Assembly: GCA_030445745.1 (NCBI GenBank)
Contig: JASUTE010000001.1
Location: forward strand, 195,664-259,663
Source of the DNA: Candidatus Cloacimonadota bacterium
GTDB lineage: Bacteria; Cloacimonadota; Cloacimonadia; Cloacimonadales; TCS61
DNA: 64,000 bases
Direction of reading: 5' to 3'
Shown: positions 8,826 through 19,010 of the stretch, piece after piece
How the letters are laid out: every line of letters begins with the position of its first letter
Position numbering within the stretch: position 1 is the stretch's first letter
Position numbers and translations under genes: made by a program
The notes under the pieces: model-generated
What the model was told of the DNA's origin: nothing
Database searches by the model: none
The model's input: only the letters and a program-made list of their open reading frames with translations

Positions 8826-11800
8826 TTATAAATCTATTTTTAAAAATTTCGTTTTGATCTCGTAGCCCTGTTTCTGAACTACTGGCAGCTGTCCTATCAG
8901 TTCAGCGTATTTTTCTAGTTGTTTTTCTTCATAACTATGTCCGGTTTTGTAGTCAACTATTAAAATTTGTTTACCGCTGCTGTCAATTTGCAATCTATCC
9001 AGGCGAAATTCGCGACCCTGCTGGTCCCACAAGGCATATTCATTAAATATTTTATCCCATTTCCCAGGTTGGTAGTAGCTGGCGTTTGCTTGTAAAAATT
9101 GGTTAGCCTTTGCAATCAAATTCAAAAAATCTGGTTTAGGAAACAAAGTACCGTAGCGAGCTGCTGTTTTCTGTTGGGCTAGCTTTCTTTTTGCCTGGGA
9201 ATCATAGTCGATTTGAGCCAGGTAGTAATGAATTATATTTCCCTTCATAATGCTTTGATCCTCGATAAATTCTGTTTGCAACTGATGCAAGTTAACTGGT
9301 TCGCGCTCTACCAAATACTGCCAGTGAAGAATATCGCAAAATGGTTGCAGTGTATGCAAACGTTGTCTCTCTTCAGGTTCCGGTTCAGAGTTTTGTAAAT
9401 AGCTTCCCTTTTGCATTTGGCATGTGGTATCATTAACTTCTTCAAACTTGTACTCGCTGTAAATTATCTGTGCCAAAAGCTGTTCTGGTGTAGGTTCATC
9501 GCGCTTTAAGAACTCTTCCAAACTGCCCTTTTTCTTAAAATGACAGAACAGAACCAAATTATTGGCAGCACGGGTGATAGCTACGTAATAGTTATTCAGT
9601 TCTTCCAAATATTCCCGCTTTTGTATGTGCTGGATAACCTTATTATCGGAGCAATTCTGCAAAATGGTGTCGTAGTTGTAGGTAAAAAAGTAATCCTGCA
9701 GTTCGCTATAATCTTGGTTGAATTCATAGTAAAAGTTCAAGCCACGCGTGTTATGCCCACGGTTGGAATCCAACCCGATTACTGAAAACACGGTTTCGAA
9801 CTGCAATCCTTTGGATTTATGGATGGTGAGCAAGGTTATGGCCTGGCTGCTGGATTCTCCCAGCTGGCTGTATTCCTCTTTTTCTGTTAAATCTCGCAAG
9901 TAGGAAAGGAATCCAGCTAAATTTTTGGTATAAGCAAGATCTTTTTGTAAAAATTCTGCTGCCACCAGCCAAAACTGGTGCAGATTTTTTCTGTCTAATT
10001 CTGTGGAATACACCTGAGGCAGATTAAAAATATCTACAGCCGTAGTCAGCAGCTCTAGCAGCGATTCTTTCTTATCTTTTACCTGCTTTAAAGCCACTAC
10101 CAATGGTTCAGATAATTCCCAAAAATTTTCCCAGCTAGTGTGAATGGTTTGCAGATAATATTTTAGCTTGGAACTAGCCAATAAAACCGCATCGGAACGT
10201 AAAAATTTTACCAATTCCAGGGGATCTTCATAGCACAAAAATTTTAGCAGAAAAAGTAGATTTTTTACAGCTTTATGCTCGAACAAAGAAGCAGAACTTT
10301 CCAAAATATACTCGATACCGCGCTTTTCCAAAGCTAACGCAATTTCCTGCAAGGTGTTGTTGTTACGCGCCAAAATTGCGCTATTTTTCAAATCTACCTG
10401 TTCGGCAGCAGGTGTTATCACCTCGTCCACAAATTTCAGATAGAGTTCTTGCTGGGAAATCTCCTGCTTTTCTCCGGGACCTTTGCGATTCTGAAAGATC
10501 ACCTTTACATAACCGGGCTCACTGAATTTACTTCTAACCTCGTTATATTTCCATGCAGCTGCTGGTGGATACTGCTGCAGTTTACCAAACACAGTATTGA
10601 TAAAATCGATGAGCTGAGTTTTGCTGCGGTAGGAAGTAGCCAAAGTGGCTGTATCAAATTCTGTGTTCACCATCTGTTGCACATTGGCAAGCAAATCTTT
10701 TTCGCCACCACGCCAGCCATAGATCGCCTGTTTTTCGTCGCCTACCACAGTTACACCGCCATAATCTTTCTGGCCTATTCCGCTAACAATTTCATTGATA
10801 ACCGGCTGAAAAATGCGCCATTGCAGTACACTGGTATCCTGAAATTCATCGATAAGAATAAACCGCGAGCGATAGGAAAGGCTTTCGGTAAAAATATTCA
10901 GTAGCTGGTTACCATCGATAAGCGAAATTTCGGGATCGTAGATAAAGCGGTAGGTGTAATAATTTATGTCGAAATGAGTAAATTTCTTTTCCACAAATTT
11001 AAGTTGATCGTGAATTTGCAACACTTCCAGTGCCAAATTTATAATGCGCTCTTGCTCTGGCAACACCAGTTCGTACAGCAGATAATCGGCTAAAATCTGT
11101 TTCACCAGCTCCAGTTGCTCCAACAATTCTGGCTTACGCTCTTTGCCAACCTTATCATTGAATAACTTATTCCCATTCCAATAATTGCCTTTAGCTAACA
11201 GTAACTTATAATTTTCCTGCAAAAAACTTTTTTCTGTAAGCAATTTAGGAAGCTCTTCCCGAAAATCTAGCTGGTTCATAATCTCGTTTGCTCCAGCTTT
11301 TTGGCAGGCTTCGTAAAAGGTTTTATTCAAATATTTTTGCAGATCTATCTCTTCCGAATTTCCCTTCCTTATAGCTTCGGCCGCTACTATTTCCAATAAA
11401 ATTTGCAACTCCTGCTGCAACTTAGCTTGGGGAATCGGTGTGCACTGCTTGCTTCCCACAAATTCGAACAGCCAGCGATTGTTGATGATGTCGTTTATGA
11501 GTTTGCCATAACTATCCAGGTTTTTCTGCTTGGCCTGGGCAAATATCGCTTCATACTTTTCCCAGCGCCCATCCTGAAGGATGTATTCATAAATTTCGGG
11601 TAAAAGTTCCTGATTCGCCTGGTTATCGATCTGGTAGTCGGTAATGTTGTAGTAAGGGGCAATAAGTGTGGAAAAAACGTTATTTATGTAGGCATCTATA
11701 GTGCTGATGTTCAGCTTTTGTTTGTTAGTAAGCATTCTTTCGAATTGTTGCTGCAAAAAGCCCTTAGTAGTAGCATTTAGGGTAAATTTCTTGTTAATTT

Positions 11801-12020
11801 TTTGCAGGTTGGAAAGCAATTCTGCTTGCTCTTCACCCAATAGTTTGCTCAAATGCTGAAAGATCCGCTCGCGGATCTCGGCTGTAGCTTTTTTGGTAAA
11901 AGTTATCACCAAAATTTCTTCAAAATCTACTCTGTAGGTAGCTAAAATGTTGATGAATTCCAGGCTAAGACGATATGTTTTCCCAGTACCAGCGCTGGCT
12001 TGAATTAATGATGATCTCAT
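8826..12020 (-). CDS. addA: AddA/RecB-like helicase-nuclease
   Basis: UvrD/RecB-superfamily 3'-5' helicase with a C-terminal nuclease, 1064 residues, for double-strand break processing. Motif I 'ASAGTGKT' begins at residue 8, so the start is well fixed. Further motifs: 'DEFQDT' (II), 'VVGDEKQAIYGWRGG' (III), 'TSYRSK' (IV), 'LLTIHKSKGLQFETV' (V), and 'YVAITRAANNL' (VI). The RecB-type PD-(D/E)XK nuclease near the end shows 'FRLDRL' and 'VDYKTG'. Its ATG overlaps the addB stop by the ATGA arrangement, so the two subunits are translationally coupled. Together they form the AddAB-type alternative to RecBCD; the protein is somewhat shorter than Bacillus AddA. Confidence 0.92.
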   Translation of the reverse strand: MRSSLIQASAGTGKTYRLSLEFINILATYRVDFEEILVITFTKKATAEIRERIFQHLSKLLGEEQAELLSNLQKINKKFTLNATTKGFLQQQFERMLTNKQKLNISTIDAYINNVFSTLIAPYYNITDYQIDNQANQELLPEIYEYILQDGRWEKYEAIFAQAKQKNLDSYGKLINDIINNRWLFEFVGSKQCTPIPQAKLQQELQILLEIVAAEAIRKGNSEEIDLQKYLNKTFYEACQKAGANEIMNQLDFREELPKLLTEKSFLQENYKLLLAKGNYWNGNKLFNDKVGKERKPELLEQLELVKQILADYLLYELVLPEQERIINLALEVLQIHDQLKFVEKKFTHFDINYYTYRFIYDPEISLIDGNQLLNIFTESLSYRSRFILIDEFQDTSVLQWRIFQPVINEIVSGIGQKDYGGVTVVGDEKQAIYGWRGGEKDLLANVQQMVNTEFDTATLATSYRSKTQLIDFINTVFGKLQQYPPAAAWKYNEVRSKFSEPGYVKVIFQNRKGPGEKQEISQQELYLKFVDEVITPAAEQVDLKNSAILARNNNTLQEIALALEKRGIEYILESSASLFEHKAVKNLLFLLKFLCYEDPLELVKFLRSDAVLLASSKLKYYLQTIHTSWENFWELSEPLVVALKQVKDKKESLLELLTTAVDIFNLPQVYSTELDRKNLHQFWLVAAEFLQKDLAYTKNLAGFLSYLRDLTEKEEYSQLGESSSQAITLLTIHKSKGLQFETVFSVIGLDSNRGHNTRGLNFYYEFNQDYSELQDYFFTYNYDTILQNCSDNKVIQHIQKREYLEELNNYYVAITRAANNLVLFCHFKKKGSLEEFLKRDEPTPEQLLAQIIYSEYKFEEVNDTTCQMQKGSYLQNSEPEPEERQRLHTLQPFCDILHWQYLVEREPVNLHQLQTEFIEDQSIMKGNIIHYYLAQIDYDSQAKRKLAQQKTAARYGTLFPKPDFLNLIAKANQFLQANASYYQPGKWDKIFNEYALWDQQGREFRLDRLQIDSSGKQILIVDYKTGHSYEEKQLEKYAELIGQLPVVQKQGYEIKTKFLKIDL

Positions 12021-14722
12021 TTTTTTTGCTCCTGCAGTTCGGCCCGATCTCGTCTGGTTATATCCACATCTTCGTATTCTGCTTTTTTAGCCAGTAGCGG
12101 ATAGCCCTTCTCTAAAATAGTTTCCACCATATTTTCCAATTCTGTTTTTACATCCAAATCATTTTTTTTCTTTCTCTTAAGCTCTTTTGCTTCGATGAAA
12201 TAAATGGCTGAGTCCAAAACTTCCTGTTTCTGGGGGTCATCTAGTAAATAGTACAAAGTTTCATAGAAAATAAGCTGATTCAAATAGCGTTTCACTTTGG
12301 GGTAGTTGGCAGCTCCAGTTTTATAGTCGAAAATACAAATTTTGCCTGCGCTTGTCTCTACTTGCAAGTCGGCGCGGCCCCGCAAAAATATCTTTATCCC
12401 ATCGTGTTCTGAAACGAATTTTTCGGTCGCCTTGCCTTTTTCCGGCATAACCTGTAACCAGCCATTTTCAGGCAAATAATTGTTGTAAAGCCGCAAGATA
12501 AAATTCTTCACACCTTCTTTGATCAATTCCAAAAAAACTTTACGGAAATACTCCTCTGAATAATTTTGCGGTGCTTTGTATTTCAGTTTATAAGATCCTT
12601 GAATAAGTTCTACCGCATTTTGAATAAAATTTTCTGCATATTTGTAAAAATTACCACTCAACTTATTGGTTTTAAAGGCAGCGATATATTTTTGCCAGAC
12701 CCGATTCAGCACGTCATGAGCAATATCACCTAAAAGTGTGCTGCTAAAGTCTGCTTCGATCTCCGGTTGGTGCTGCCGTAGACCTAAAATATTCTGAAAA
12801 TAATATTCAAAGGGACTCTGCTGGAAGTTATTCCAACTGCTAAAGGAAACTTTAAATTTTTGTGGGGCAAAGTCATCAGTATGGAAAGGAATATGGAAAA
12901 AATCTGCTGGAATTTGCTGGGGAATTGGCCATTGCTGTGAGCTTGACTTAAATTGGCCGAAAAATTCCGCATAGAGCTGCGGGCTGGCTTCATATTTTTG
13001 GAACTTTTCGGTTAAACCAGCCAGACGTAGCTCCTCTAAAAACGAGCTCACCTCTACATTTTCAGTTTCGCTGTGTATTGTGTAAATAATTGGTTGCTCA
13101 CTTTGCGCCAGCAACCTGTAAAAGTAGTATTTATCACGATTTTTAATGTCTTCATAAGTTTTCAACCCCAATTTTTGGCGCTGGTTTTCCGAGAATAAGA
13201 ACTGATTTTTGCGTGCTGCCGGCAACACACCTTCGCTAATGTGCAAAATATGGAGCTTATTGAATTTCAGGTTGCGCGTATCTTGCAGATTGGTGATTTT
13301 ATAAGCAGGTCTACTTTCGCTAGTGCTCTTTGGCTTCTGCGGTTTCAAATAATCCAAAAATAGCTGTCCCAGCATTGGCGCTAGCTTATTAGGAAAAATT
13401 TCCCGCCAATTTTCCACGCTATTGTCCAAAGAGGCAAAATCGGCCAGAGCTTGAAAATAAACCTCGGGAAGGTCGGTATATTTAAATTCATAAGTTTGGG
13501 AAAATTTAGCCAGATCAAGTTTATAGGAATAAAATTCCACCAAAGTTTGGGCATCTTTTACTTTGTTCAAATCATCTATAATCGCTACCAGATCTAGCAA
13601 CAGCTTCTGCAGCAAATTTTCCTCAGTAAAAAAATCAATATCAATCTGCTTGAAATCCTTATCGATAAGTTTAAAAAGTTGCGCCCGCAATTCTGCCTTT
13701 TCCTCTATATCAAAATATTCCAGGAACAAATCATCAAGGCAGGCATCCAGCAGGGTTTGCAAAGAAAACTTGGAATCTTCGAAATCAGTATGAAGCTGGT
13801 GCAGATTGTGCAAAAATTGGAAGAAACGACTCTGCGAAAAGGTGTTTCCACTAGCTATCGCAAATTTTTGAGGATCGAAAAACGCTGAGTAGGGTTGCTG
13901 CTGGAAACGGAAATCTAAAATAGTTGCAGGTGCCTGCAACTGGTTAAATAGATGTGCCAGCATGGAAAAATCATCTTTGAACTGAGCTACAGAAATTTTA
14001 TCAGTTAAACTGGTAGCGATATCTGCAGCGGTAATAGCACGCTGTAACTGCAGATTTTCCTGGTTTATCATATCTGCCGGTAACTGATAATAAATTTTCA
14101 CCGGTAGTTGCACATTTTCTAGAATCTTCTTTTCCAATTTGGTGTAGTAAAACTGGTTTACCACTACAACCTGCTGCAAATTTTGGTAGATTGTGCTATC
14201 AACCTTGTTTAAATCCAGATTAAAAACAGGGTCGGATAACCCGTTTTGTTGCAGATAATTCTGGTAATTATGCTTTAACTGCACAATGCGCCGATACATT
14301 TCTTGTTGCCAATCTCCAGCAGATTCTGTTTGTGCCAAAATTTCCAAGACTTGTTCATCGGAAACAGATTCTTCTGCCAGCTCCTGCCAAAACGGTAACA
14401 GCTTCTGCAAGAAATCTATCGCTTTAAAATAGTCATGCAGTCGGAAGAACTCTCTATCCACCTCGCTCATTATCTTGTAAAGAGTTAGAAGTCTTTTTTC
14501 CTCTCGTAGAAGCGGAAATTCGCTGAGAAAGAATTCCTCTTTAAATTCATCAAAGGTGTAAAAAAGGCTGGCATTGAAATTCCAATTTTGCAAAAATATC
14601 TGCTTAGCTTTTTTGCAGCTAGCTCGGGTAGGAAACAGAAAAAGTGTGTTTTGCTGCTGGTTTTCTGCCACTACTTTGTAATTTATATCTTCCTTGAAAT
14701 TGATAAAATGAAGCTCCGTCAT
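12017..14722 (-). CDS. addB: AddB-like PD-(D/E)XK nuclease subunit without Walker A
   Basis: Partner subunit of the AddAB-like complex, 901 residues. The amino end ('FLFPTRASCKKA') matches the inactive-helicase fold of the family, but no GxxGxGK[ST] motif is present, so it is not expected to hydrolyse ATP. The C-terminal nuclease has 'RGRADL' and 'IFDYKTG', with 'YLNQLIFY' after. The four cysteines that hold a [4Fe-4S] cluster in Firmicutes AddB are absent: the place of the first reads 'FQQSPFEYYF'. The start is set at ATG 14722, preceded by AGGAG at 7 nt; the ATG at 14740 is one base after the previous stop and lacks such a site. Cotranscribed with addA (4-nt overlap). Confidence 0.83.
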   Translation of the reverse strand: MTELHFINFKEDINYKVVAENQQQNTLFLFPTRASCKKAKQIFLQNWNFNASLFYTFDEFKEEFFLSEFPLLREEKRLLTLYKIMSEVDREFFRLHDYFKAIDFLQKLLPFWQELAEESVSDEQVLEILAQTESAGDWQQEMYRRIVQLKHNYQNYLQQNGLSDPVFNLDLNKVDSTIYQNLQQVVVVNQFYYTKLEKKILENVQLPVKIYYQLPADMINQENLQLQRAITAADIATSLTDKISVAQFKDDFSMLAHLFNQLQAPATILDFRFQQQPYSAFFDPQKFAIASGNTFSQSRFFQFLHNLHQLHTDFEDSKFSLQTLLDACLDDLFLEYFDIEEKAELRAQLFKLIDKDFKQIDIDFFTEENLLQKLLLDLVAIIDDLNKVKDAQTLVEFYSYKLDLAKFSQTYEFKYTDLPEVYFQALADFASLDNSVENWREIFPNKLAPMLGQLFLDYLKPQKPKSTSESRPAYKITNLQDTRNLKFNKLHILHISEGVLPAARKNQFLFSENQRQKLGLKTYEDIKNRDKYYFYRLLAQSEQPIIYTIHSETENVEVSSFLEELRLAGLTEKFQKYEASPQLYAEFFGQFKSSSQQWPIPQQIPADFFHIPFHTDDFAPQKFKVSFSSWNNFQQSPFEYYFQNILGLRQHQPEIEADFSSTLLGDIAHDVLNRVWQKYIAAFKTNKLSGNFYKYAENFIQNAVELIQGSYKLKYKAPQNYSEEYFRKVFLELIKEGVKNFILRLYNNYLPENGWLQVMPEKGKATEKFVSEHDGIKIFLRGRADLQVETSAGKICIFDYKTGAANYPKVKRYLNQLIFYETLYYLLDDPQKQEVLDSAIYFIEAKELKRKKKNDLDVKTELENMVETILEKGYPLLAKKAEYEDVDITRRDRAELQEQKK

Positions 14723-14740
14723 ATCAGCTCCTATAGCCAT

Positions 14741-15421
14741 TTAAATAAGAAAAATAACTCCTAAAACCACTACCACAACCAAGGATGGCAGCATATTCAA
14801 AACTCGTATTTTTTTTATCTCTAAGATGCGTAAACCCAGCGCCAATAACATCAAGCCGCCTACTGCCGAAAGCTCGTCCACAATTATCTGATTGAAATAA
14901 TCGCCTACCAAGGCTGTAAGCAAGGTTAAACCACCCTGGTAAAGCAGTAGCGGAATTATGGAAAACATAACTCCAATTCCCAAAGTAGCTGCCAAAGCTA
15001 TAGAGGAAAAACCATCCAATATCGATTTAGCAAGCAGTAAATTCGGCGCATTTCCCAAGCCTTCTTCAATAGCTCCCAAAATGGTCATTGAGCCCATGCA
15101 AAAAAGTAGGAAAGCGGTTAACAAACCTTCTGAAAACCGGTCATTTTTACTTCCCAACCTCTTTTTTAGTTTATCGGAAAATTTATTTAAGCTTCCTTCC
15201 AAATTTATAAGCTCGCCTAAAATCGAGCCGATAACAATGCTGAAGATCATTACGATAAAATTGGATGTTTTGAAAGCTAAATTGATTCCTAAAAAAATAG
15301 TAAAAACCCCAATGCCATGGAAAGCAGTTTGCGTAAGTTTTTGGGGAAATTTTCGGTGCCATAGCAAACCAATGATACTTCCCACTAAAATTGCAGCGCT
15401 ATTTATTATCGTTCCCAGCAT
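14741..15421 (-). CDS. DUF554 family membrane protein
   Basis: Integral membrane protein of 226 residues with about seven hydrophobic segments, matching DUF554 (YqgA/YdfK-like): the opening 'MLGTIINSAAILVGSIIGLL', the 'GIGVFTIFLGI' segment, and 'GSMTILGAIEEGL' near the middle are typical. Biochemical role unknown in the family; a transporter-like function is often supposed. First gene of the minus-strand operon leading into addB (0-nt gap), with AAGGA before its ATG. It is divergent from sfsA, 89 bp away, and the two probably share the promoter interval 15422-15510. Confidence 0.88.
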   Translation of the reverse strand: MLGTIINSAAILVGSIIGLLWHRKFPQKLTQTAFHGIGVFTIFLGINLAFKTSNFIVMIFSIVIGSILGELINLEGSLNKFSDKLKKRLGSKNDRFSEGLLTAFLLFCMGSMTILGAIEEGLGNAPNLLLAKSILDGFSSIALAATLGIGVMFSIIPLLLYQGGLTLLTALVGDYFNQIIVDELSAVGGLMLLALGLRILEIKKIRVLNMLPSLVVVVVLGVIFLI

Positions 15422-15510
15422 CTAAATTCCTTAAAAAAGATTTGTGGGAAATTAACTTTACACCTTTTATTTGCAAGCTATTTTTAGAAAAATTTTTAAA
15501 TGAGGAATTT

Positions 15511-16206
15511 ATGGAATTCAGCCAAACATTGGTAAAAGGCTATTTTATAAAACGTTACAAAAGGTTTTTAACCGATATAAAGTTGGAAAACGGAAAAGTG
15601 GTGACAGCACACTGTCCAAATTCTGGTAGCATGAGAAGTTGTTTGGGCACTTATTGGCCAACCAGGCTGAGTACTAGCGATAATCCCCAAAGAAAGCTGA
15701 AATATACCCTGGAAATGCTGTATAATGGCAAAACCTGGATAGGAGTAAACACCTATTTAGCCAATCAAATCGTAGCCGAGGCAATTTCCAAGGCAGAAAT
15801 AAAGGAGCTAATAGGGTATACCAATTTAACCAGAGAAGTAAAATATGGCCAGAATAGCCGCATTGATATTTTGCTAGAAAACGAAGAGGAAAAATGCTAT
15901 GTGGAAGTAAAAAATGTTACGTTAGTAGAAGCTGGTAACTACCTGTTTCCCGATGCGCCCACCCAGCGAGGGCAGAAACATTTGCACGAGCTTATGCAAA
16001 TGAAAAAGCAGGGACACAGAGCAGTTATGTTCTATCTCATTCAACGTCAGGATGGCAAAATTTTTGCGCCAGCTTCCCACATAGACCCAGAATATAGCAA
16101 ATTGTTGAAACAAGCTTATAAGCAGGGTGTGGAAATATTGCCTTACCGGACAAAAGTAAGCCCCGAAAAAATAACTCTAGCAAATAGAATTGAGTTCAAA
16201 CTATAG
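15511..16206 (+). CDS. sfsA: SfsA family DNA-binding / nuclease-fold protein
   Basis: SfsA (sugar fermentation stimulation) homologue of 231 residues, the usual length. Conserved motifs visible are 'AHCPNSGSMRSCL' (about residue 33), 'RIDILLE' and 'CYVEVKNVTL' (PD-(D/E)XK-like core), 'FPDAPTQRGQKHLHEL', and the closing 'LPYRTKVSPE'. ATG 15511 is preceded by GAGGA at 5 nt; an upstream extension of the frame back to 15391 has no family similarity. Biological role unclear: E. coli SfsA was linked to mal gene expression, while the fold suggests a nuclease. Convergent with the SRAP gene, with an 11-bp overlap of 3' ends. Confidence 0.93.
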   Translation: MEFSQTLVKGYFIKRYKRFLTDIKLENGKVVTAHCPNSGSMRSCLGTYWPTRLSTSDNPQRKLKYTLEMLYNGKTWIGVNTYLANQIVAEAISKAEIKELIGYTNLTREVKYGQNSRIDILLENEEEKCYVEVKNVTLVEAGNYLFPDAPTQRGQKHLHELMQMKKQGHRAVMFYLIQRQDGKIFAPASHIDPEYSKLLKQAYKQGVEILPYRTKVSPEKITLANRIEFKL

Positions 16207-16834
16207 AACGTATTAGCTCTGCGCCGTCATTTTGCGGGTTATTCACTGCTTTACTAACAGGATAAATCAGCAGTTTTTCGTTTTTACCGAAAAAATCTGC
16301 GATATTATTCCTAACATTCAGCCAATTATCTTTAGTGAGCTCATTTAAAACTATCGGCATTCTGTGATGTACATTTGCCAGGGGTTGAGTTGCCTTTTGG
16401 GTAAGAATTGTAAAGGTTTGCAGTTCGTTTTCAGTTTTTTGCCAAGCTTCCCAAATTCCAGCTAAAAAGAAGAGATCTTCATCTTCCAATTTGGCAAAAT
16501 ATGGCTGTCTTTGCTGGTCCCATTCATAAAAACCATTCACTGGAATAAGACAGCGTCTTTTCTTGTAAGCATATTTAAAGCTAGGTTTTTCAGTTATTGT
16601 TTCAGCTCTGGCGTTTATCAATTTATTACCAATTTTAGTATCTTTTGCCCAAAAAGGAACCAAGCCCCAGCGCATCTCCTGCAAAACTGTTCCCCAGCCA
16701 TTTTTGCTAATAACAGGGTAGTAGGAACCCGGAACAGCATTGTAGGTGGGTTGGAATTTTTGTATCTGTTTTAATCTATCGGCAATTTTTTTTATTTGTT
16801 GTACACTGCTAAAAATCGCAAATCTACCACACAT
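16196..16834 (-). CDS. yedK: SRAP domain protein (YedK/HMCES), abasic-site shield
   Basis: SOS-response-associated peptidase family protein of 212 residues that forms a covalent link with abasic sites in single-stranded DNA. The catalytic Cys2 is exposed after Met removal ('MCGRF'); other conserved parts are 'NARAET', 'NGFYEW' with the active-site Glu, and 'HHRMP' with the active-site His. Start fixed by GGAGGT 5 nt before the ATG. It follows the patatin gene by 2 nt and is probably cotranscribed with it. The protein is complete, so it should be active. Confidence 0.94.
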   Translation of the reverse strand: MCGRFAIFSSVQQIKKIADRLKQIQKFQPTYNAVPGSYYPVISKNGWGTVLQEMRWGLVPFWAKDTKIGNKLINARAETITEKPSFKYAYKKRRCLIPVNGFYEWDQQRQPYFAKLEDEDLFFLAGIWEAWQKTENELQTFTILTQKATQPLANVHHRMPIVLNELTKDNWLNVRNNIADFFGKNEKLLIYPVSKAVNNPQNDGAELIRSIV

Positions 16835-16836
16835 AT

Positions 16837-18969
16837 CTACCTCCGCGAGAATTTAAAAGCATCTGTAGTACGACCAATATTCAAGTAAAATTGCACTTCA
16901 GCATCTTCTCGAAAACCTATTCCAAGCTTTATTGAACCCAACTGAGTTTTGTAGCCTAGCTTAGCCCCATAACCATAGTAAAATTTATTTTCTGGTGACC
17001 AGCTCCTTTCGTTACCCAAAGAGAGCACATTTGCCTGTAGGTCAAAGTAAAGATTTTTATATACATTGGTTCTAAGCGCAAAAGTGTTTATTTGGAAGAT
17101 AGGAGCACTTTTTTCTTTGGGATCCAAACCCAAAAAGCTGTCTATACCTCCTATAAAGAAAGGATCGAAATTCATATCAAAATCTTCAAAATAACTACCA
17201 TATTCAAATTGATATTTCAACGAAATCCATTTTTTGTAGGGGAAAAAAGTTTTTAAAAACAGCCAAAATTTCTTGTACCCGCGGTCACTGAAATAGATAT
17301 CCCGGGCACCAGAAAGTTTGGCCATTAACTGTGTTCCTTGCATAGGAAAATCAAAATCATCTAAACTTTCATGATATGCTTTTATACCAATTCCAGTAGA
17401 TTTGTAGCTGGTTTCTGTGAAATCAGCTATATCCTGATATAATTTTTTGCGAAAATGAAAAGCGTAAGCTTCCAATATGAAAGCATCTCGAACGTAGGCT
17501 CCCACACCTAAAGTAGTGCCATATTCCAACGATTTTACACTGTTAGTTTTCTGGTGGTCTTGGTTATAAGAATAGAAACGGTCTTTTAACAGATTAGGAA
17601 AAATACGAAAATACACGCCATAGTGTTTGCCAAAGTTTTTTACATAATCCAAATTAACTGCCGGCATATTACCCAATTTAAAATTAAAAAGTAGTTTGGA
17701 ATTTGGCTGCAAAACATTTGTGAGGCTTATTGTGTTACTCAAGGTGAAATCGCTTTCTTCATCGTAAGCAACTCCTATTCCCAATTGCCGGCGACGACGC
17801 TCTCTTACCATTATCGTAAGCCGATAGGAGTATTTATCTCTTTCCAAAACCGGATATATACTTTCGAATAATTTTGAATTATAAACTTCTTCCACTGCCT
17901 TCATTATTTCGGTTTTACTGTAAACCTCATTTTCAGAAAGATCTAAATATTCTTTTATTTTCGAGCTGGAAAGATGCTTATTGCCTTTTATGTTAATATC
18001 GGCTATTCTAATTTTGTAAGGAACGGGCGTGTATAGTTTGGCAAATTTTGGTTTCAGGCTATGTTGTTTTATCTGCTTTATATATTTTTGGGCGGAATTG
18101 TACCCAATCTGAATAATCTGTTTCTTTTTATCAAAATCCAATAGTTTAAATTCTACCAGATCTGGTTCTATTATCAAATCGCACTGCTTTTCCGAACTCT
18201 GCACATGTTTTTGCATATTAACATTCACAGTTTGATTCAGAACATCTATCATAGTATTTAATTCTTCCTGTTTTGCCAAATAACTATTGGCTTTCACACC
18301 TATTACATAATCTGCTCCCATAGCTCGAACCACCTCTGCTGGTAAATTAGATAAAATTCCGCCATCTATGTACAATGAATCGTCTATGGCAAAAGGTTTC
18401 AAAACAGTTGGGAAACTTAAAGAAGCACGAATTGCCTCGTGCAAATTACCTTCCTGAAAGACCTTCAGTTCACCTGTTACAATATTTGTAGCAGTGCAGC
18501 GAAAGGGAATATTGAAGGAATTGAAATCTCTGGTAGAAGCTGCGCGATAGGTGAAGTCGAACAATAAATTGATTAGATTTTGGCCTGCTGCAAAAGCTTG
18601 TGGCAACTGCAACCGGTATTTTTCATCAAAATAAAAATTTATATTGGAATAGGGCAGCCAGCGTTTTTGACTAACATAATAATCTTTGCGATAGATAGTA
18701 TCATCCAATATTTCTAACCAAGCTTGATTTAGCATTATCTGTTCGATCTCTTCGGCACTGTAGCCAATGGCGTACATTGCCCCTATCAGCGCTCCACTGC
18801 TAGTCCCCGCGATATAACTGATGTGAATATCGGCTTCTTCCAGAGCTTTGAGAACGCCAACGTGTGCTAATCCTCGCACTCCACCGCCACTCAAAGCCAA
18901 TCCTATTCCTTGGGCAGCCAGTATGCCGGTGAATGATATTAATAATAAAACTAAACTAATTTTTTTCAT
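16837..18969 (-). CDS. Patatin-like phospholipase with POTRA and BamA-type barrel (PlpD-like)
   Basis: Type Vd-style autotransported lipase of about 710 residues. Signal peptide 1-19 ('LVLLLISFTGILAAQ'). The patatin domain has the oxyanion loop 'SGGGVRG', the nucleophile in 'GTSSGA', and the catalytic Asp in 'DGGILSN'. A POTRA-like repeat follows ('IADINIKGNKHLSSSKIKEY', about residues 330-400), then a 16-strand-like outer-membrane barrel ending in 'FKFSRR'. The start ATG at 18969 gives a clean signal peptide; the in-frame ATG at 19008 would add 13 residues, and neither has a strong Shine-Dalgarno site. It likely delivers a lipolytic domain to the surface or to the periplasm. Immediately upstream of the SRAP gene. 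Confidence 0.9.
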   Translation of the reverse strand: MKKISLVLLLISFTGILAAQGIGLALSGGGVRGLAHVGVLKALEEADIHISYIAGTSSGALIGAMYAIGYSAEEIEQIMLNQAWLEILDDTIYRKDYYVSQKRWLPYSNINFYFDEKYRLQLPQAFAAGQNLINLLFDFTYRAASTRDFNSFNIPFRCTATNIVTGELKVFQEGNLHEAIRASLSFPTVLKPFAIDDSLYIDGGILSNLPAEVVRAMGADYVIGVKANSYLAKQEELNTMIDVLNQTVNVNMQKHVQSSEKQCDLIIEPDLVEFKLLDFDKKKQIIQIGYNSAQKYIKQIKQHSLKPKFAKLYTPVPYKIRIADINIKGNKHLSSSKIKEYLDLSENEVYSKTEIMKAVEEVYNSKLFESIYPVLERDKYSYRLTIMVRERRRRQLGIGVAYDEESDFTLSNTISLTNVLQPNSKLLFNFKLGNMPAVNLDYVKNFGKHYGVYFRIFPNLLKDRFYSYNQDHQKTNSVKSLEYGTTLGVGAYVRDAFILEAYAFHFRKKLYQDIADFTETSYKSTGIGIKAYHESLDDFDFPMQGTQLMAKLSGARDIYFSDRGYKKFWLFLKTFFPYKKWISLKYQFEYGSYFEDFDMNFDPFFIGGIDSFLGLDPKEKSAPIFQINTFALRTNVYKNLYFDLQANVLSLGNERSWSPENKFYYGYGAKLGYKTQLGSIKLGIGFREDAEVQFYLNIGRTTDAFKFSRR

Positions 18970-19010
18970 TGTTTTAAATTTTAAATTTATTATTTTAATG
19001 TCAAGCAAAC

